NCBI RefSeq assembly: GCF_014078525.1
Contig: NZ_MU078693.1
Span: 124,001-188,000 of the forward strand
Direction of reading: 5' to 3'
Source: Nitrosopumilus sp. b3
GTDB taxonomy: Archaea > Thermoproteota > Nitrososphaeria > Nitrososphaerales > Nitrosopumilaceae
DNA: 64,000 nucleotides
The position numbers were made by a program, and so were the translations under genes. The stretch's first letter is position 1. Each line of letters begins with the position of its first letter. The notes under the pieces were generated by a model that ran no database searches, was not told where the DNA came from, and was given only the letters and a program-made list of their open reading frames with translations. Positions 30,834-41,539 of this stretch are shown piece after piece.

Positions 30834-32210
30834 TCAAGACAGGGATAAAGTAGGATATTTTCCTCTTAATGCAATAGTCCCAATAAGGGCAATTGCAAGA
30901 ATCATCATTGCTATAGTTCCAAACTCAGGTACAACAACTAGAGCAAACTCTGTTTCTTGTCCTGAATTTCTAATGTTTTCAAATTTAATTATTGTTGGAC
31001 CAGTTTGATCTTCAGCAAATGTAAATTTTTCAAACTCACCTCCAACTTGGGCTGTACCAGATACACGATGAATTTCTTTTCCATTTTGAATTAATACAAA
31101 TGTATAATCAGAATTTCTTAATGGATCATTTGTCCTTCCATCCCTAATTGTAAAAATAAAATTAGTATCAATCCCTGGTTCAACTTCTAATGGATCCCAC
31201 GAAAGATTTACTTTAAAGTCCTCACTTTTTGTAAAAGCCTCTAATGGAAATGCTGTGTCTGTACTAGCAGATATTCTAAAACTCATATTGTCTGGTAATG
31301 GTTCATCATTTTTTTTCATTTCATTTTTCAAAAATCGTAAATGATCCTCCAACATTACAAGGTGAACTATTCTTTCATGGTCTTCAGTGTAATCGTCAAC
31401 GGATACTGAAGATTTGAATAATTCAATGTCATTTACATATGCAGAATAGCTAGGAGACAGAAACTCTACAAAATCTTTTGGAAAATGAGTTTCGACATGA
31501 ACTACTGAAACGTGCGATAATTGTTTTTCACTCCAATCAAATGGCATTTCAAATGTAACTTCTTTAGCCTTAAAATCATACTTGAAATTTGAAATTGAAT
31601 CAAAATAGGATTTTGATCTAAATTCTACATCATTATTTTCTGAATCCTTTTGCATGAAAGAGACAGTCTCAATTAGGCTCAAATCAGCATTATAGACACC
31701 CGCATTCTCTATGATGTTTGTGGGTTCATCAATAGTTCTTATTTCAATCTCAAAATTATAGATACCAGACGACGTAAACAATGGGCCTGTAATTTCAATT
31801 GGTTTTGATTCTGTTCCATGCCATGCTCCTAGTAGCGAATCTTGTTCTCCATGAATTGTGATTTTTTCATCTTGTGTAGGATTTACTTTAATTTCCAATA
31901 CTCCATTATCGGCAAAAAAATAATTTCTAAAAATCATTTCATTTTTATGAAATAAGCCAATGAGAAATGTAACATTTTTTGCATTCTCTTTTGTATCATC
32001 TTCAGTTGCAGTAATTGTGATTTGCTCTTGAGCATTTTCAAAATACATTGGCATCTCCACTGAAATTGACAAATTTTTTCCTTGAACATTAACTGAAGAA
32101 ATCGTGTCAATTCCAAATCCATGTCCATATACACTGCCTGCAGGGAATAGTAAACACATCACAATAACAAATGCAGAATATTTTTTCAGAGACAACATAA
32201 TTTCAGACAT
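30834..32210 (-). CDS. Secreted PEFG-anchored protein, paralogue of the 16430-18004 product
   Basis: The 458-residue protein has a signal peptide (cut near VYGHG), a long beta-rich region and a C-terminal VPEFGTIAMM-helix-basic tail, the PEFG sorting signal. It shares with the protein at 16430-18004 the order GHG, SLLGAW, TGPLFTSSGIYNFEIE, EMPFDW, LSHVSVVH and the FVLIQNGKEIHRVSGTAQVG region that also recurs in the cupredoxin at 18678. The family seems to be a surface protein with several Ig-like domains. Function unknown. The start is near 32210 and the gene is followed from upstream by the LON-domain gene 7 bases away. Confidence 0.75.
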   Translation of the reverse strand: MSEIMLSLKKYSAFVIVMCLLFPAGSVYGHGFGIDTISSVNVQGKNLSISVEMPMYFENAQEQITITATEDDTKENAKNVTFLIGLFHKNEMIFRNYFFADNGVLEIKVNPTQDEKITIHGEQDSLLGAWHGTESKPIEITGPLFTSSGIYNFEIEIRTIDEPTNIIENAGVYNADLSLIETVSFMQKDSENNDVEFRSKSYFDSISNFKYDFKAKEVTFEMPFDWSEKQLSHVSVVHVETHFPKDFVEFLSPSYSAYVNDIELFKSSVSVDDYTEDHERIVHLVMLEDHLRFLKNEMKKNDEPLPDNMSFRISASTDTAFPLEAFTKSEDFKVNLSWDPLEVEPGIDTNFIFTIRDGRTNDPLRNSDYTFVLIQNGKEIHRVSGTAQVGGEFEKFTFAEDQTGPTIIKFENIRNSGQETEFALVVVPEFGTIAMMILAIALIGTIALRGKYPTLSLS

Positions 32211-32217
32211 TCAAGGG

Positions 32218-32928
32218 TTATTTTACTGTCAGTAATTCTTCTACGCTTTGAATTAATTCATCCATGGTTGTGGCCTCCAAAATGGGTTGAAGTTCATTTG
32301 GATCTTTTGCACCAAGTGCAGATAATGAATAGATGTAATCAACAGTTGGTGTTTCAGTAGTTAGGTAGTATTGCTCTAATACATGATCTAAAGCATGAGG
32401 TTCAACAACTTGCGGTAATGCTTGCCTTACAATTTTCTTTTTCCACAATTCAACTAATTTCTCCCATTTTTCTAATGAAATATTTTCATCAATTTCTGGA
32501 ATCATTTCAACTTCTGCTTGAATGTACATTTTTTCTTCTGTTCCAATTTTTTCATGAATGCTAGAAATTTCCTGATGTCCTTCTACTGAAAGTGGATCAT
32601 AGTTTTCAGGTTGGGAAATAGATGGAGGTATGATTTTTTTTATTTTAAATGAATTTCTTCCTATAGTTTCAATGTGAAGCTGTAATCCATCCATCTCAAC
32701 ATCCTCACATTTTGTAATTTTTGCAATAGTTCCAACTAATTTAGGGGAATTCCAACCATTTACAGTATTATTTTCATCAAGAAGACAAACACCAAACTGA
32801 CCATCACCTATCATACAGTCATCAACTAATTGCTTGTATCGTGGCTCAAAAATTCGAAGTGGAAGTTCTTGTCGTGGAAATAAAACTAAGTCTAATGGAA
32901 AAATTGGAATTACTTTAGTTTGTGTCAA
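32218..32928 (-). CDS. LON substrate-binding domain protein
   Basis: The 236-residue protein consists of the N-terminal Lon substrate-binding domain without the AAA+ ATPase or protease: IPIFPLDLVLFPRQELPLRI FEPRY is the signature, followed by CLLDEN..NGW...GTIAKI and a helical C-terminal half. Stand-alone forms are found in bacteria and archaea and are thought to bind unfolded protein. Start is TTG (32928). It is cytoplasmic. The secreted protein gene lies directly downstream, but a functional link is not evident. Confidence 0.85.
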   Translation of the reverse strand: MTQTKVIPIFPLDLVLFPRQELPLRIFEPRYKQLVDDCMIGDGQFGVCLLDENNTVNGWNSPKLVGTIAKITKCEDVEMDGLQLHIETIGRNSFKIKKIIPPSISQPENYDPLSVEGHQEISSIHEKIGTEEKMYIQAEVEMIPEIDENISLEKWEKLVELWKKKIVRQALPQVVEPHALDHVLEQYYLTTETPTVDYIYSLSALGAKDPNELQPILEATTMDELIQSVEELLTVK

Positions 32929-32979
32929 CAGTTCTATTGAAATCTCTCTAGATATATGGAATACGGATTTTAAAATAAA

Positions 32980-33909
32980 TTAAAATTCATTTTCGTTAAG
33001 TGTCAAGCCCAAAATGGCTGCACGAGTATATTTTCCATATTCAGCTTGCTCAAAGTATTTTGCATGCCTTGTTTTATCAACATCTGGTGAAATTTCATCA
33101 ATTCTTGGAAGTGGATGCATTACAATTGCATCATCTTTCATCTGCTTAATCAAATCTAATCCAACTACATAGCTTCCTTTAACTTTGAGATATTCTTCTT
33201 CATCAGGAAATCTCTCCTTTTGAATTCTTGTAACATAGAGAACATCAAGTTCGTCTATTGTTTCTGTAATGTCAGTTGATTCTGCAAAATCTAATCTCTT
33301 TTTAATTTCATAAACAGAATCAGATCTAATTTTCAATGATTCCGGAGAAATTAATCTGACATCAACATCATAATTTCCAAGTCCATAAAGTAATGAGTAA
33401 ACTGTTCGTCCATATTTAAGATCACCTACAATTCCAATCTTTAGACCATCAATCTTTTTCTTTTCTTTTTTGATTGTGAATAAATCTTGAATTGCCTGAG
33501 TTGGATGCTCCTCAGTTCCACTACCTGCATTAATTACAGGTTTGTCAGAAACTTCAGCTGCAAATCTGCTAGATCCATCCAAAGTGTGTCTCAATACCAA
33601 AACATCAGAATAAATCGACATAATTCTTACAGTATCAGCAAGACTCTCACCTTTTTGAGTTGAGGATGAAGATACATTTGAAATTCCTAAGGAATTTCCC
33701 CCAATAGATGCCATTGCAGCATCAAAACTGAGTCGTGTACGAGTACTTGGTTCATAAAAACAATACCCCAAAGTTTTACCTTTACATATCTCTCTTCTGT
33801 CAGCAGGATCTAATTGCATTATTTTGTTGGTTGCTGAAAATATTGTTTCTAGTGATTCCTTCTCAAAGTCCTTAATTGAGATGATATCTTTTTGGTAGAA
33901 CTGGTTCAT
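32980..33909 (-). CDS. pyrB: Aspartate carbamoyltransferase catalytic chain
   Basis: The 309-residue enzyme joins carbamoyl phosphate and aspartate in pyrimidine synthesis. Signatures: YEPSTRTRLSFDAA (carbamoyl phosphate loop), the STQKGESLADT flexible loop, EHPTQAIQDLFTI and MHPLPRIDEI. Length matches the family. It is divergent from pyrI, with about 40 bases between start codons and a shared AT box (AATAATATATA at about 33918-33927), so both chains are probably controlled together. Archaeal ATCases form the 2C3:3R2 complex with PyrI. Confidence 0.95.
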   Translation of the reverse strand: MNQFYQKDIISIKDFEKESLETIFSATNKIMQLDPADRREICKGKTLGYCFYEPSTRTRLSFDAAMASIGGNSLGISNVSSSSTQKGESLADTVRIMSIYSDVLVLRHTLDGSSRFAAEVSDKPVINAGSGTEEHPTQAIQDLFTIKKEKKKIDGLKIGIVGDLKYGRTVYSLLYGLGNYDVDVRLISPESLKIRSDSVYEIKKRLDFAESTDITETIDELDVLYVTRIQKERFPDEEEYLKVKGSYVVGLDLIKQMKDDAIVMHPLPRIDEISPDVDKTRHAKYFEQAEYGKYTRAAILGLTLNENEF

Positions 33910-33950
33910 TCTTTCAATAATATATACAGGTGACTATACAAAGTATTCTG

Positions 33951-34412
33951 ATGGAACAGTCCGAACTTATGGTTCGACGAATCAAAGAAGGCACTGTAAT
34001 TGACCATATTGATGGAGGTAAGGGCCTTCAGGTTCTTAGCGCATTAAGAATTGATGGTGGAGACGGTGAATTAATAACTATAGCACTAAATGTTCCAAGT
34101 GGGAAATTTAAGAAAAAAGACATCATAAAAATTGAAAATAAATTTCTCAAAGATGACGACACAAACAAACTTGCAGTAATTGCACCAAAAGCAACAATCA
34201 ACATGATAAAGGATTTCAAGCTTGTAGAGAAAAGAAGGGTATCACTTCCAAATGAGATTGACAGAATATTTCGTTGCTCAAATCCTGACTGCATTACAAA
34301 CAGTACAGAACACATTGAATCCATAATGGATGTAATTGACAAAGACGGAAGAGTGCTCAAATGCAGATACTGTGCCAGAGTTCTAGATGTAAATAAGCTA
34401 AAATATAATTAA
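33951..34412 (+). CDS. pyrI: Aspartate carbamoyltransferase regulatory chain
   Basis: The 153-residue protein has the allosteric domain with RRIKEGTVIDHIDGGKGLQVL and LNVPSGKFKKKDIIKIEN, and the zinc domain with four Cys (FRCSNPDCITN and LKCRYCARVL). The frame is open to GTG 33930, but ATG 33951 matches the N-terminus of known PyrI chains and is about 30 bases from the shared TATA box. It senses nucleotides and holds the catalytic trimers. Confidence 0.95.
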   Translation: MEQSELMVRRIKEGTVIDHIDGGKGLQVLSALRIDGGDGELITIALNVPSGKFKKKDIIKIENKFLKDDDTNKLAVIAPKATINMIKDFKLVEKRRVSLPNEIDRIFRCSNPDCITNSTEHIESIMDVIDKDGRVLKCRYCARVLDVNKLKYN

Positions 34413-34449
34413 TTAAAAAATTCAAAAATTTGAAAAAGATGTTGTAGGA

Positions 34450-34755
34450 CTATTGTCCTAAGATGATAAACATCATAACTATACCGTAGATAGCAATTGA
34501 TTCGACCATACCTACGAAGATGAACACCTTAGATTGTAAAGCTGGGTTCTCACTAATGACTGCAAGACCTGCTGCACCTACTTGGCCAAGACCTATTCCT
34601 GCTCCACCTGCTGCAATACCAAATGCTAGACCAGCACCGAGGAGTTTCATAGAGTCGCCACTAGATGCACCATCTTCTTGAGCAAATGCAACCCCAGTTG
34701 AACCTAGAATTGAAATTGCTGATGCTGCCAAAAGTAACATGACGATAGTTTTCAT
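34450..34755 (-). CDS. atpK: A-type ATP synthase subunit K (proteolipid ring)
   Basis: The 101-residue protein has a cleavable-looking N-terminal segment (to about AFAQ, residue 25) and two membrane helices. The ion-binding Glu is in helix 2 (FVGMVESIAIYG). The glycine-rich helix 1 (GAGLAFGIAAGGAGIGLGQVG) packs the ring. G/C-rich codon choice marks high expression. It closes the minus-strand run H-like, D, B, A, E. A leader sequence on a c-subunit is unusual outside some archaea. Confidence 0.95.
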   Translation of the reverse strand: MKTIVMLLLAASAISILGSTGVAFAQEDGASSGDSMKLLGAGLAFGIAAGGAGIGLGQVGAAGLAVISENPALQSKVFIFVGMVESIAIYGIVMMFIILGQ

Positions 34756-34807
34756 TGATGTTGTGGCTCCTCTAGGTCCATATTTAAATCATGATGAGGT
34801 AATTGTC

Positions 34808-34939
34808 TCAAATTCGATCTAGTGCTTTCTTTTTGAAAGAGTTCAATTCGTCTTTGATAGATGTTTCAAATTTATCATAATCTGCATCTAATTCTTTTTT
34901 TGAATTTTCAAGTACTTTTTTAATTTCTTCTTTTCCCAT
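34808..34939 (-). CDS. A-type ATP synthase subunit H-like coiled coil (43 residues)
   Basis: This short frame starts with an ATG that overlaps the stop of atpD by one base (TAATG) and reads MGKEEIKKVLENSKKELDAD, then YDKFETSIKDELNSFKKKAL DRI. It is a charged helix with heptad spacing, like the H (AhaH) subunits of archaeal ATP synthases that pair with subunit E as the peripheral stalk, but at 43 residues it is less than half the usual length. Position inside the ATP synthase operon supports the role. Confidence 0.65.
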   Translation of the reverse strand: MGKEEIKKVLENSKKELDADYDKFETSIKDELNSFKKKALDRI

Positions 34940-35571
34940 TACTTTCCACTCTCCATCTTTTCTTTCACTTTTTTTAACTTTGCGAATTCTTCTCTTTCTC
35001 TTTCCTCTAGAGTAGACAAAATAAATCGAATGTTATCTTTGTATTGCGGAATAATTACATTTTCAAGAGCATTTAACAATTTTTGAGTCTTTTCTAATGC
35101 TTTTGCAAGGCTAAAAATTGAGTTTTCATATTCTGCAGCTTTACAAATTTTTGGCATTAATTCTTTGATTTGTTTTGAAGCTCTATCAATTGAAGAGTTA
35201 GTATCTGCAAATCCATATGGCATTGATTTTGTATCTTTTTCAGTAACTGTAAGTGCAGGAATTTTTACATCAACTACTCTTCTAACGTGTAGTTCTACTT
35301 CCATTACCGGTGGAGTTGATTCTGCAACAGAATCAACGGTGTTGGTACCAAGTGCAAGATATGCTTCGTTAACAGATTTGTAGATATCTTGCAAGGGTTC
35401 CCAGATTCCACCTCTAGCTTTTGAAGCTTCTTGAATCATCTCTTCAATATTTTTTAGGAGAACTTTACGCTTATCATCTAAAATTTGCTGAACCATTACA
35501 GCAATCTGAGTTGATTTTTTGTATTTGAAAAGCTCAATTTTTGTTGCTGCAACGTTTTGTCCAAATGACAT
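34939..35571 (-). CDS. atpD: A-type ATP synthase subunit D
   Basis: The 210-residue protein is two long helices, typical of subunit D, the central rotor shaft: N-terminal ATKIELFKYKKSTQIAVMVQ, the QILDDKRKVLLKNI region and the C-terminal RRVNALENVIIPQ-like segment (KLLNALENVIIPQYKDNIRF). It turns inside the A3B3 head. It lies between atpB (gap 4 bases) and the H-like gene (1-base overlap). Confidence 0.95.
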   Translation of the reverse strand: MSFGQNVAATKIELFKYKKSTQIAVMVQQILDDKRKVLLKNIEEMIQEASKARGGIWEPLQDIYKSVNEAYLALGTNTVDSVAESTPPVMEVELHVRRVVDVKIPALTVTEKDTKSMPYGFADTNSSIDRASKQIKELMPKICKAAEYENSIFSLAKALEKTQKLLNALENVIIPQYKDNIRFILSTLEEREREEFAKLKKVKEKMESGK

Positions 35572-35575
35572 TTAG

Positions 35576-36961
35576 TTACTCTTCCTTGTAATATTGATCT
35601 ACGAATTTATCTTTAATTTTAGTAATCTCATTCTTTGGTAATTTTGATACAATCTTCCACATTAGAGTAAGTGTTTCTTCGATAGTTCTGTTCTCATCAG
35701 TTGCTTGAGTAAGGAATTCTTTTTCAAAAGTATCACCAACATCCATGTATTTGAGGTCAATTTCAGTTAGTCCTGCTTTACCTACAATACCTGCTAATGC
35801 TCTTACTTCTTGTGCTCTTGAATATGCATCATAAACTTGGTTTGCAACTTCACTATGATCATCCCTAGTACTTCCTTCACCAATTCCGTCTTTCATTAGT
35901 CTACTAAGACTCATCAAAATATTGATTGGAGGGTAAACGCCTTGTCTAAACAAATCTCTTCCAACTACTATTTGTCCTTCGGTAATGTAACCGGTAAGGT
36001 CAGGTATTGGGTGGGTGATATCATCAGATGGCATTGATAAAATTGGAACTTGTGTTACACTTCCTTTTTTGCCATTAAGTTTTCCTGCTCTTTCGTAAAG
36101 TGTTGAAAGGTCAGTATAGAGATAACCAGGATATCCTTTTCTTCCAGGAACTTCCTCTCTTGCTGCACTAATCTCTCTTAGTGCCTCTGCATAGTTTGTC
36201 ATATCAGTAATTACAACTAAAACGTGCATTCCCAATTCAAATGCCAAATATTCAGCAACAGTTAATGCTACACGAGGAGTAATGATTCTTTCAATTGCAG
36301 GATCATCTGCTGTATTTAGAAATAGAACACTCCTCTTTAATGCACCAGATTCTTCAAGACTTCGTCTGAAATATTCTGCTTCACTGTATTGCACACCAAT
36401 TGCTGCAAAGACTACTGCAAAGTCATCACTGGTACCTACAACACTTGCTTGTCTTGCAATTTGTGCTGCCAAAAGGTTGTGAGACATACCAGAGCCTGAA
36501 AAGATTGGAAGTTTTTGTCCTCTAACCAGAGTCATCAATCCATCAATTACAGATACACCAGTTTGGATGAAATCTTTTGGATATTCACGTTGTTCTGGAT
36601 TCATTGGTTCACCATTAATGTCAATAAATTGATCAGCGATTGGATCTGGTAGCCCATCTTTTGGTCTGCCTAATCCATCAAATACTCTACCTAGTACCTC
36701 TTTGGATACTGGCATTTCCATTACTTTACCTACAAATTTTGCATTAGTTCCAGAAATTGATAATCCAGTTGTTCCTTCAAAGACTTGGACAATTGCTTTA
36801 CCGTTTCCTACTTCGAGAACTTTACCTAATCTTCTTTCGCCATCAGAAGTTTCAATTTCAACTAGTTCATCAAATGCTGCATTTTCAACATCATCAACTA
36901 CAACCAGAGGACCTTTAATTTCTGCAATCTTACTATATTGAACTCCGCCTTCTGTTGTCAA
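35576..36961 (-). CDS. atpB: A-type ATP synthase subunit B
   Basis: The 461-residue protein is the non-catalytic head subunit. Signatures: the degenerate P-loop region [61 protein letters not shown] and [21 protein letters not shown]. The start overlaps the end of atpA by 4 bases. Gene order and length are those of archaeal A-type synthases. Confidence 0.97.
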   Translation of the reverse strand: MTTEGGVQYSKIAEIKGPLVVVDDVENAAFDELVEIETSDGERRLGKVLEVGNGKAIVQVFEGTTGLSISGTNAKFVGKVMEMPVSKEVLGRVFDGLGRPKDGLPDPIADQFIDINGEPMNPEQREYPKDFIQTGVSVIDGLMTLVRGQKLPIFSGSGMSHNLLAAQIARQASVVGTSDDFAVVFAAIGVQYSEAEYFRRSLEESGALKRSVLFLNTADDPAIERIITPRVALTVAEYLAFELGMHVLVVITDMTNYAEALREISAAREEVPGRKGYPGYLYTDLSTLYERAGKLNGKKGSVTQVPILSMPSDDITHPIPDLTGYITEGQIVVGRDLFRQGVYPPINILMSLSRLMKDGIGEGSTRDDHSEVANQVYDAYSRAQEVRALAGIVGKAGLTEIDLKYMDVGDTFEKEFLTQATDENRTIEETLTLMWKIVSKLPKNEITKIKDKFVDQYYKEE

Positions 36962-38736
36962 TTTGAAACTTTAACTCCTGTAATTGATTTGAATTGTTCT
37001 TGCATGTCTTTATCTAATTGATCAAGTTTTGGCATCTCATCATCTTTGATATCCATTCTTGCTTTGAGTATACTTGAAACTACAGATAATTCACGTATAT
37101 CAGATAGCGCTGCTCCTTCTTTGAGTGCTTGCTGTCCTTTGTTGTAAAAGTCAACTAATAATTTCATTAATTTGAATTGTTTTTCAGGACTACAATAGGT
37201 GTCAACATCATCAAATGAGTTTTGTTGTAACAGAGCAATCTTTACCATTCTTGCAACTTCAAGAATTAACTTTTCTTCATCAGGTAGTGCTTCAGGTCCT
37301 AAGAGTCTGACAATTTCTTTTAGTGTGTCTTCTCTTTGTAAGATACCATATGTCTCACTTCTTATGTTAAACCAATCCTCACTAATGTTTTTACTCCACC
37401 ATTTTGCAATATCAGCAAGATAACCAGAATAACTGTTCATCCAGTTAATTGATGGGTAATGTCTAGAGTATGCAAGTTTTGCATCCAAAGCCCAGAAAGT
37501 TTTGATAAATCTCATTGTGTGAGTTGTAACTGGTTCTGTAAAGTCACCACCAGATGGAGATACAGCACCAATCAAAGTAACTGAACCGTCACGTTCTGGA
37601 CTTCCACTTGCTTGAACACGACCTGCTCTTTCATAAAATTCTGCTAATCTTGATGCAAGATATGATGGATAACCTTCTTCTGCTGGCATCTCTTCTAATC
37701 TACCACTCATTTCTCTGAGTGCTTCAGCCCATCTACTTGTTGAATCTGCTACAAGTACAACGTCTTTTCCCATATCTCTGTAATATTCTGCAATTGTTAC
37801 ACCAGTATAGATACTAGCCTCTCTTGCTGCTACTGGCATATTACTAGTATTTGCAACAAGAACGGTTCTATCCATAAGTGGTTTTCCACTACGTGGATCT
37901 TTAAGATGTGGGAATTCAACTAAAACTTCAGTCATTTCATTTCCTCTTTCACCGCAACCAATGTAGACTACAACTTGAGAATCTGCCCATTTTGCAATTT
38001 GGTGCAATGTAACTGTCTTTCCTGTTCCAAATGCACCAGGAATTGAACCAGTTCCTCCTTTTGCAATTGGGAAGAATGTATCAATAACACGTTGACCTGT
38101 AAGTAATGGAACTGTAGGATCATATCTTTTATTGTATGGACGTGGTTTTCGTACAGGCCATTTGTGATACATTTTGAGTTGAATGGATTGTCCATCTTTC
38201 TCAGTAGTAGCTAGTACAGTTTCTAAATCATAATCACCTTCAGATACCAAATTTGAGATTACACCACCTGGATGATCTGGTGGGACCATGATGGAGTGTT
38301 CAATAAGATCAGTTTCTTGAACAGTGCCGATGATAAATCCTGGATGAACTACATCGCCATTAGAAGCAGTTGGAACAAAGTGATATTTTTTTGTCATATC
38401 TACTGGAGTAGTTGTGATACCTCTTCCAATGAAAGACCCAGAAGCTTTTGATAATTCTCTCAGTGGTCTTTGAATTCCATCATAAAGTTGTCCAATAATT
38501 CCTGGACCTAATAATACACTAAGTGGGTTTCCAGTACCAACAACAGGTTCACCTGGTTTTAATCCACTTGTTGACTCGTAAACTTGAATAAATGCGACAT
38601 CACCAGTTAAACGAATTACTTCGCCTACTAATTTTGAATTACCAACAGTTACAGTCTCATACATTTTTGCATCAGACATACCATCTGCTCTTACAGCTGG
38701 GCCACTTACCCACACAATTCTACCTTGAGCTGCCAT
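36958..38736 (-). CDS. atpA: A-type ATP synthase subunit A (catalytic)
   Basis: The 592-residue catalytic subunit makes or splits ATP. The P-loop is [10 protein letters not shown] (about 233-242), and the family motifs [20 protein letters not shown] and the bulge domain (about 115-190) are present. No intein interrupts it, unlike some archaeal and yeast relatives. It is one base after atpE and overlaps atpB by 4 bases. Confidence 0.97.
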   Translation of the reverse strand: MAAQGRIVWVSGPAVRADGMSDAKMYETVTVGNSKLVGEVIRLTGDVAFIQVYESTSGLKPGEPVVGTGNPLSVLLGPGIIGQLYDGIQRPLRELSKASGSFIGRGITTTPVDMTKKYHFVPTASNGDVVHPGFIIGTVQETDLIEHSIMVPPDHPGGVISNLVSEGDYDLETVLATTEKDGQSIQLKMYHKWPVRKPRPYNKRYDPTVPLLTGQRVIDTFFPIAKGGTGSIPGAFGTGKTVTLHQIAKWADSQVVVYIGCGERGNEMTEVLVEFPHLKDPRSGKPLMDRTVLVANTSNMPVAAREASIYTGVTIAEYYRDMGKDVVLVADSTSRWAEALREMSGRLEEMPAEEGYPSYLASRLAEFYERAGRVQASGSPERDGSVTLIGAVSPSGGDFTEPVTTHTMRFIKTFWALDAKLAYSRHYPSINWMNSYSGYLADIAKWWSKNISEDWFNIRSETYGILQREDTLKEIVRLLGPEALPDEEKLILEVARMVKIALLQQNSFDDVDTYCSPEKQFKLMKLLVDFYNKGQQALKEGAALSDIRELSVVSSILKARMDIKDDEMPKLDQLDKDMQEQFKSITGVKVSN

Positions 38737-39384
38737 CTAATTTCCTACTCCGAATTTTGATGCAATGTCTTTCCTTATTAAAGGCTTCAGGCGTTCAATT
38801 CTTGCATCAATTGTATTATCAAATGTCATGGCACCGTCTTTTGACTTTACTATAATTCCACCAAGACAATCAATTGTGTTAGGGGATAACTCAGCTCCTG
38901 AGAATGAAGATAGTGAAGATTGTACTACATCCTTATCTTTAGCATTTGTAAAAACTGTAATTTCAGTAGTACCCAAAATTTGAGTTGATTCTTCTAACAT
39001 TGTTTTAATCAAATTTGAATAATCGCCACTTCTATCAGTATTTGCTATTTCATCAAGTGCTTTTGAAAAGACCTTTTCAACTGCCTCTTCTAATATTGTG
39101 AGTTGTTTATTTCTGGCCTCAATATCAGAACTTCCAATGATCTGTTTTTCGATCTTATCAGCCTCTTTTTTACCATCTGAAATAATTTTATCGTATTCAC
39201 TTTCTAATTTTGGTATAGAATCCTCTAGTTTTTGCTGAGATTCGCCAAGTGCTGTTTTAATGTTTGAAAGGATATCTTTTTCAGTGTTATTGAGAATTTT
39301 GTCAATCGTAGTTTCTAAAGCCGAATTAGATGCCAATGGGTGCCGTTGACCCATAATGGATTTTAATGTTTGGGAAAGATACAA
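38737..39384 (-). CDS. atpE: A-type ATP synthase subunit E
   Basis: The 215-residue protein has a long N-terminal helix (about 20-100) and a C-terminal globular domain (about 105-215, with KDVVQSSLSSF...CLGGIIVKSKDGAMTFDNTIDARI), as in stalk subunit E. It anchors the head to the membrane part through the peripheral stalk with the H subunit. It is the first gene of the minus-strand run and is divergent from atpI. Confidence 0.93.
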   Translation of the reverse strand: MYLSQTLKSIMGQRHPLASNSALETTIDKILNNTEKDILSNIKTALGESQQKLEDSIPKLESEYDKIISDGKKEADKIEKQIIGSSDIEARNKQLTILEEAVEKVFSKALDEIANTDRSGDYSNLIKTMLEESTQILGTTEITVFTNAKDKDVVQSSLSSFSGAELSPNTIDCLGGIIVKSKDGAMTFDNTIDARIERLKPLIRKDIASKFGVGN

Positions 39385-39426
39385 TCAGAAAGATATTAAA
39401 CTCAATGAAAACACCCAAAATTTGTC

Positions 39427-41526
39427 TTGGGAACAGCCGATCTAAAACTAGGAACCGTCATATTACCTAGAAGTGAGTCCCCTAAAGCAATTTCTAGATT
39501 AACAGAGTTTGAGTGGTATCACAAAATAGATTCTGCTAATGATTTAGTAACTCCAGAAATTGATGATCTTCTACTAAAGGCTCAACAAACTTACCAATCA
39601 ATTGATGATGTCATAAAAGGAATGGGAATTCCACTAACTGTAGGAATTATGGAGATTTTGTTCAAGGGTACTGTAATCAAGAAAAAGGATTATGAAATTA
39701 ATGAAATTGAAGAGATGGTAGAGCAGTTAAGTAAAGAGGCACCATCAATTATTGACGAACCTGCAAAGTTGTTAGAAGATGCTGCAAACACTAGAGTTTC
39801 AATTGAAGAATACAATTCACTCAAAGACACACTAGAAGTAATCAGAAAAATGAAGATGGATCTTTCTGGATTTGGTTTAATGAAATATTTTTTCACTAAT
39901 TTATTTGTCATAAATTCTGCTGATTTTGATGAGATTAGTCGCTCACTTGAGGGTATTACAATTTACAAGTATGATTTAGAAAATAAGGAAAAATCTGCAA
40001 TTCTGATAATTTCAGATACTGCTGATTCTGAGAAAGTTCTAAAGGTTCTAAGAAGTTTTAATTCCAATATTTTCAAAATTCCAGAGGGTTTTCCACAAAT
40101 TCCTAGTGAGGCATACGAACTTGCAGAATCAAAAATAAAGGAATTAACAGCAAAACAAGCATCAATCAAAAAAGATTTAGCAAAATTAACAAAAAAAGTA
40201 AGACGAGATATTCTTTCTCTGCATGAAAAAGCACTAGTTGCAAAAGATGTGCTTGAGACGTTGAGAAAGCCAGGCGGGACAAAAAACTTTGCAGTAATTC
40301 AAGGATTTATTCCACAAAAAATGGAAGGAAAATTCACAGAGTCCACAAAACAATGGATGTCAGTTGTAGAAGACATTACAGATCCAAAATTAAGAGAAGA
40401 GATTCCCACATTATTTGATAATAAAAAATTCGTTAGAACTTTTGAAGTAATTACAAAAAGTCAAGGTATTCCAAAGTCAGGAGAACCAGACCCAACTCCA
40501 ATGATTGCTTTGATGTGGCCAATATTTTATGGATTGATGTTTGCGGATATGGGTCACGGATTGCTACTAATGGCACTTGGATTACTATTCAAGTTCAAAG
40601 GACAAGGTGAGCTGTCAAGATGGGGAATGCTAATTGCAATCTCTGGCGCATCAGCTGCCATAGCGGGTGTTGGTGCAGGAGAAGCGTTTGGATATCATCT
40701 TGATCATATGGGTCCATTTGAAGGATTATTAGAGAAAGGAGGTGCATTGCATTCTGTTAGTTGGATAGTTGGTATTCTCAGCGTTGCTGAATTAACATTT
40801 GAACAAGTAATCAATATCCTCAAAGTTTCATTATTCATCGGAATTGTACATTTAGTTTGGGCAATGGCTCTACGTGTAATCAGATTACTAAAAGAAGGAC
40901 ACAAGATGGTAGTATTTACTGAAGCAATTCCAAACATTACACTTTACGGCGGAATTGTAGTTATCATGATGTGTGCAATTGGTTCACAATATGATGTCAT
41001 GAACATGTATTCCAAAGTCCACACCGAAGCAGTTCCATGGGTTACAATGTTCTTAGGTGATTGGGCACAAGTTTGGATTATTACAAGAATTTCCGTAATC
41101 ATTGTAATTGCATCAATGGTAATCATGATGGTTGGAGGTGTGATGCATGCAAAGAAGCATCCAGAAGATGGAGCAGATCCTGCTAGTGTGATTATGGAAG
41201 TGCTCTTAGGAAAAACGGTTGAAAGTTTAGCTCATACAATTAGCTACGCTCGACTTGGAATTATGTTACTTGTACATGCGGCTTTGCTGTTGACTGTAAA
41301 TAATGCATTTTCATCATTAGGAGGTGCTGCATCAGGAGGAGCAATGGCTATGATCATCGGCGGTAACTTAGGAATTATGATGATTGAAGGATTGATTGTG
41401 TATATCCAGTCACTCAGATTGCACTTGTATGAATTCTTTACAAAATGGTATGTTGGTGGTTCCCAACCATTCAGACAGATTAGACCAGAGTTAATTTACA
41501 ATCAATTCATCTGGAAAAGAAAATAA
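39427..41526 (+). CDS. atpI: A-type ATP synthase subunit I (stator a)
   Basis: The 699-residue protein has a cytoplasmic N-terminal half (about 1-355) and a C-terminal half with about eight membrane segments. PTPMIALMWPIFYGLMFADMGHGL is the family entry helix, and ISYARLGIMLLVHAAL carries the key Arg facing the ring. It forms the ion path with subunit K. The TTG start is supported by a GATATTAAA box about 30 bases upstream. It is divergent from atpE with about 40 bases between starts. Confidence 0.95.
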   Translation: MGTADLKLGTVILPRSESPKAISRLTEFEWYHKIDSANDLVTPEIDDLLLKAQQTYQSIDDVIKGMGIPLTVGIMEILFKGTVIKKKDYEINEIEEMVEQLSKEAPSIIDEPAKLLEDAANTRVSIEEYNSLKDTLEVIRKMKMDLSGFGLMKYFFTNLFVINSADFDEISRSLEGITIYKYDLENKEKSAILIISDTADSEKVLKVLRSFNSNIFKIPEGFPQIPSEAYELAESKIKELTAKQASIKKDLAKLTKKVRRDILSLHEKALVAKDVLETLRKPGGTKNFAVIQGFIPQKMEGKFTESTKQWMSVVEDITDPKLREEIPTLFDNKKFVRTFEVITKSQGIPKSGEPDPTPMIALMWPIFYGLMFADMGHGLLLMALGLLFKFKGQGELSRWGMLIAISGASAAIAGVGAGEAFGYHLDHMGPFEGLLEKGGALHSVSWIVGILSVAELTFEQVINILKVSLFIGIVHLVWAMALRVIRLLKEGHKMVVFTEAIPNITLYGGIVVIMMCAIGSQYDVMNMYSKVHTEAVPWVTMFLGDWAQVWIITRISVIIVIASMVIMMVGGVMHAKKHPEDGADPASVIMEVLLGKTVESLAHTISYARLGIMLLVHAALLLTVNNAFSSLGGAASGGAMAMIIGGNLGIMMIEGLIVYIQSLRLHLYEFFTKWYVGGSQPFRQIRPELIYNQFIWKRK

Positions 41527-41539
41527 ATTAAAAAATGCT

